Assembly (NCBI GenBank): GCA_946007445.1
Contig: CAMGAL010000111.1
Coordinates: 1-7,047, forward strand
Direction: 5' to 3'
Length of the DNA stretch: 7,047 nt
Origin: an uncultured Mediterranea sp.
Lineage (GTDB): Bacteria; Bacteroidota; Bacteroidia; Bacteroidales; Bacteroidaceae
Positions 5,105 to 7,047 of the stretch are shown one piece after another (the stretch's first letter is position 1; each line of letters opens with the position of its first letter). The position numbers and the translations under genes are program-made. The notes beneath the pieces were generated by a model, which did not search any database, was not told the origin of the DNA, and saw only the letters and a program-made list of their open reading frames with translations.

Positions 5105-6622
5105 ATGGAGATGAGTATTACCAAGCTACTGAACAACCTCTATTTTGCTCCTCGCCTGCGCCAGTTGGAGCGCTATGCCACCGATGCCGAGGCCCTGCAG
5201 ATGCAGGTGATGAACCGTCTGGTCGCCAAGGCTGCCGCTACCGAGTGGGGAAAGAAATATGACTATGCCACCCTGAAAAGCTATACCGACTACAGCAACC
5301 GACTGCCCATACAGACATACGAAGAGGTCAAAGGTTATGTAGAACGTATGCGCCGCGGGGAGCAAAACCTGCTGTGGCCTTCGCAGATACGCTGGTTTGC
5401 CAAGTCGAGCGGCACCACCAACGACAAGAGCAAGTTCTTGCCCGTAAGCCGTGAGTCGCTGCAGGACACCCACTACCAGGGTGGCAAGGATGCCGTAGCC
5501 ATCTACTTGGGTCAGAACCCGCAGAGCCGCTTCTTCAGCGGCAAAGGACTCATACTCGGTGGAAGCCATGCCCCCAACTACAATACCCCTCATAGCTTGG
5601 TGGGTGACCTGAGCGCTATCCTCATCGAGAACCTTAACCCGCTGGTCAACTACATCCGCGTGCCGAGCAAGCAGACTGCCCTGATGGAGCATTTCGAGCC
5701 CAAGATGGAACAGATAGCCCGCGAGGCCATCGGTGCCAACGTGACCAACCTCAGCGGTGTGCCCTCCTGGATGCTGGTGCTCATCAAGCACATCCTGCAG
5801 AAGACAGGCCGCCAGAGCCTGGAGGAGGTGTGGCCCAACCTGGAGGTATTCTTCCACGGCGGTGTGGCCTTCACGCCCTACCGCGAGCAGTACAAGGAGG
5901 TGATACGCAGCTCACGGATGCACTACGTCGAGACCTACAATGCCAGCGAGGGCTATTTCGGCACGCAGAACGACCCCACCGACCCCGCCATGCTGCTCAT
6001 GATAGACTACGGCGTGTTCTTCGAGTTCATCCCCTTGGAGGAGCTGGAGAGCGAGCATCCCACCGTGGTGCCCCTGTGGGGTGTCGAGGTGGGCAAGAAC
6101 TATGCCCTGGTCATCAGCACCAGTGCCGGCTTGTGGCGCTACCTGATAGGCGACACGGTGAAGTTCACTTCGCGCTATCCCTACAAGTTCATCATCACCG
6201 GCCGTACCAAGCACTTCATCAACGCCTTCGGCGAGGAATTGATGGTCGATAATGCCGAGAAGGGGCTGGCCGCCGCCTGTGCCGCCACTGGTGCCCAGGT
6301 GAGGGACTACAGCGCTGCTCCGGTCTTCATGGATGCCCATGCCAAGTGCCGCCACCAGTGGCTCATCGAGTTTGCCCAGCAGCCCGATGACCTGGACAAG
6401 TTTGCCGATGTGCTCGACAGCACCCTCCAGCAGATCAATTCCGACTACGAGGCCAAGCGGCAGAACAACCTGGCCCTGCAGCCGCTGGAGATTCTCGTGT
6501 CTCGCGAAGGTCTCTTCCACGACTGGCTGGACGGCAAAGGCAAGCTCGGCGGACAGCACAAGATTCCCCGCCTGAGCAACAATCGCGACTACATCGAGGA
6601 GATGCTGCAGCTGAATCGGTAG
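5105..6622 (+). CDS. GH3-family acyl-adenylate amido-synthetase, substrate unknown
   Basis: The protein belongs to the GH3 branch of the ANL (adenylating) superfamily, named after plant GH3 enzymes that join amino acids to auxin or jasmonate. Such enzymes activate a carboxylate with ATP and then form an amide. At 505 residues it is somewhat shorter than plant members (about 580-610). The three nucleotide-binding motifs are present: SSGTTNDKSKFLPVS (101-115), YNASEGYFG (278-286) and WRYLIGDTVKF (344-354). The hinge to the C-terminal domain follows at IITGRTKHFINAFGEEL (363-379). The terminal GQHKIPRL (483-490) supplies Lys486 at the place of the ANL C-terminal lysine. No signal peptide or membrane segment is visible, so it should be cytoplasmic. 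ATG codons occur at 5105 and 5111; either could be used. It appears monocistronic, so neighbours do not reveal the substrate. The fold and activation chemistry are well supported; auxin conjugation should not be assumed. Confidence 0.88.
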   Translation: MEMSITKLLNNLYFAPRLRQLERYATDAEALQMQVMNRLVAKAAATEWGKKYDYATLKSYTDYSNRLPIQTYEEVKGYVERMRRGEQNLLWPSQIRWFAKSSGTTNDKSKFLPVSRESLQDTHYQGGKDAVAIYLGQNPQSRFFSGKGLILGGSHAPNYNTPHSLVGDLSAILIENLNPLVNYIRVPSKQTALMEHFEPKMEQIAREAIGANVTNLSGVPSWMLVLIKHILQKTGRQSLEEVWPNLEVFFHGGVAFTPYREQYKEVIRSSRMHYVETYNASEGYFGTQNDPTDPAMLLMIDYGVFFEFIPLEELESEHPTVVPLWGVEVGKNYALVISTSAGLWRYLIGDTVKFTSRYPYKFIITGRTKHFINAFGEELMVDNAEKGLAAACAATGAQVRDYSAAPVFMDAHAKCRHQWLIEFAQQPDDLDKFADVLDSTLQQINSDYEAKRQNNLALQPLEILVSREGLFHDWLDGKGKLGGQHKIPRLSNNRDYIEEMLQLNR

Positions 6623-6624
6623 TG

Positions 6625-6680
6625 GGGGAGTTAGATGACTCTGAGATTCTGAATGTTACAACTCATCATTGCTACTCCCC
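6625..6680 (+). terminator. Imperfect stem-loop just after the GH3 stop codon
   Basis: GGGGAGT (6625-6631) pairs with ACTCCCC (6674-6680), and inside it GATGA (6634-6638) pairs with TCATC (6663-6667), enclosing a loop of 24 nt. It starts 3 nt after the stop codon. There is no U-tract after it, so it would act, if at all, as a 3'-end stability structure or a weak terminator. Confidence 0.3.
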
Positions 6681-6719
6681 ATCACACTTTGTGTATAACC
6701 CTCCGATGATGACGTCGTT

Positions 6720-6793
6720 GTAGGGGCGGACCTGTGTGTCCGCCCGGAAACACAAGCAAGTGTATTTGGGCGGACACACAGGTCCGCCCCTAC
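6720..6793. repeat. REP/MITE-like element with perfect 26-bp inverted repeats
   Basis: The arms at 6720-6745 (beginning GTAGGGGCGGACC) and 6768-6793 (ending GGTCCGCCCCTAC) are perfect 26-bp reverse complements. The 22-nt centre can pair further (AAACAC with GTGTATTT, one bulge). An outer, partly matching extension exists: ATGACG (6709-6714) against CGTCAT (6800-6805). Near-identical octamers CGTCGTTG (6713-6720) and CGTCATTG (6800-6807) also occur at the two edges and could be a worn target duplication, though they overlap the outer palindrome. From general knowledge, palindromes with GTAGGGGCGxxC ends recur in intergenic regions of many bacterial genomes, including Bacteroides. It encodes no transposase. 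If transcribed it gives a very stable hairpin that may also protect the GH3 mRNA end or stop transcription. Confidence 0.85.
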
Positions 6794-6947
6794 GAGTCTC
6801 GTCATTGGTAGCAGATTATATCCATCGAATGCTTTCATGCAAGATACTTTGAATAGCTGCAATCATGTAAAAATAAATCAATTTATCTCGCCCGGGTCGG
6901 TGCATCTCTGCGCCTTGCTCTCTTTCCTGTGTCCTCCTTTCTCCTTC

Positions 6948-6965
6948 ATTTCATTGAAATGAAAT
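6948..6965. promoter_or_regulatory. Short palindrome, possible operator
   Basis: ATTTCATT (6948-6955) and AATGAAAT (6958-6965) are perfect 8-bp reverse complements separated by GA. Such a compact AT-rich palindrome could be a binding site for a dimeric regulator of the gene beyond the right edge. No promoter elements with good spacing were found beside it. Confidence 0.25.
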
Positions 6966-7047
6966 ATCATGACGCTCGAATCCTTTGAATTTGTCAAAAT
7001 ATTGAAATAATGCCGCTAACTTGATTTTCTAAAGCATTGATTATTAG

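Larger units (their letters stand above)
6623..7047. other. Noncoding region after the GH3 gene
   Basis: No gene is supported in these 425 bp. From left to right it holds an imperfect hairpin just after the GH3 stop codon (6625-6680), a tiny ACAC-TTT-GTGT hairpin (6684-6694), the large inverted-repeat element (6720-6793), an AT-rich stretch with the short palindrome ATAAAT-CA-ATTTAT (6873-6886), a pyrimidine-rich tract (about 6911-6951), the palindrome ATTTCATT-GA-AATGAAAT (6948-6965), and an AT-rich end. No tRNA fold was found. The short open frames here translate the repeat or lack any recognisable start context. The next gene lies beyond the right edge. Confidence 0.7.

Noticed and set aside
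6656..6862. 68-codon open frame on the minus strand
   Set aside because: It runs through both arms of the inverted-repeat element; the segment like GADLCVRPN…GRTHRSAPT is the translation of the repeat itself and appears spuriously wherever the repeat occurs.
6866..6886. AT-only hairpin ATAAAT-TG-ATTTAT followed by a T-run on the minus strand as a terminator
   Set aside because: A 6-bp stem made only of A-T pairs is too weak; no upstream gene on that strand is seen in the window.
6816..6905. 29-codon minus-strand frame (MHRPGRDKLIYF…) with an upstream AAAGGAGGA
   Set aside because: The GGAGG lies about 27 nt from the ATG, too far to act as a ribosome site, this phylum relies little on such sites, and no other support exists.
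1..7047. A hidden defence, toxin-antitoxin, CRISPR, phage or conjugative system
   Set aside because: All long conserved frames are housekeeping or GH3 proteins; there are no spaced direct repeats, recombinase, transposase or nuclease-helicase genes, and no tRNA gene that could mark an attachment site.

Overview
The window looks like core chromosome of a member of the Bacteroidales, most likely Bacteroides or a close relative in the Bacteroidaceae. The evidence is the protein content (a PdxB with the wording typical of this group, an acpP-fabF-rnc cluster facing pfkA, and a bacterial GH3-family protein), promoter-like sites of the Bacteroidetes type (TTTG then TAnnTTTG) instead of E. coli -35/-10 boxes, and the lack of clear Shine-Dalgarno sequences before most genes. 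Codon use in most genes is rich in G/C at third positions; acpP is more balanced. No phage, plasmid, insertion-sequence or CRISPR signature was seen.

Layout. Positions 1-894 (+) hold the 3' part of pdxB (vitamin B6 synthesis), cut by the left edge. purN (purine synthesis) runs toward it on the minus strand at 891-1463, and the two stop codons overlap. A 149-bp divergent intergenic region carries a perfect 10-bp inverted repeat in front of purN and a Bacteroidetes-type promoter for acpP. acpP (1613-1849), fabF (1875-3137) and rnc (3150-3950) follow on the plus strand with short gaps and probably form one transcript that joins fatty-acid synthesis to RNase III. pfkA (3954-4964, minus) meets rnc tail to tail with 3 bp between the stop codons. 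After a 140-bp divergent region comes a GH3-type acyl-adenylate amido-synthetase (5105-6622, +). The last 425 bp contain no convincing gene. Their main content is a perfect 26-bp inverted-repeat element of the REP/MITE kind.

How the parts work together. AcpP carries growing acyl chains and FabF condenses them with malonyl-ACP; linkage of rnc to these genes is common in bacteria. pfkA and pdxB are housekeeping metabolism, and the GH3 protein is the one gene of really unknown substrate. I found no new multi-gene defence or mobile system. The most interesting signals are RNA-level ones: a hairpin that looks exactly like an intrinsic terminator lies inside the first codons of rnc, a perfect 10-bp hairpin overlaps the rnc stop codon at the convergent rnc/pfkA junction, and a 26-bp perfect duplex lies downstream of GH3. 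Two enzyme-level oddities also stand out: the PfkA active-site signature, and an Asn at a catalytic acidic position in RNase III.
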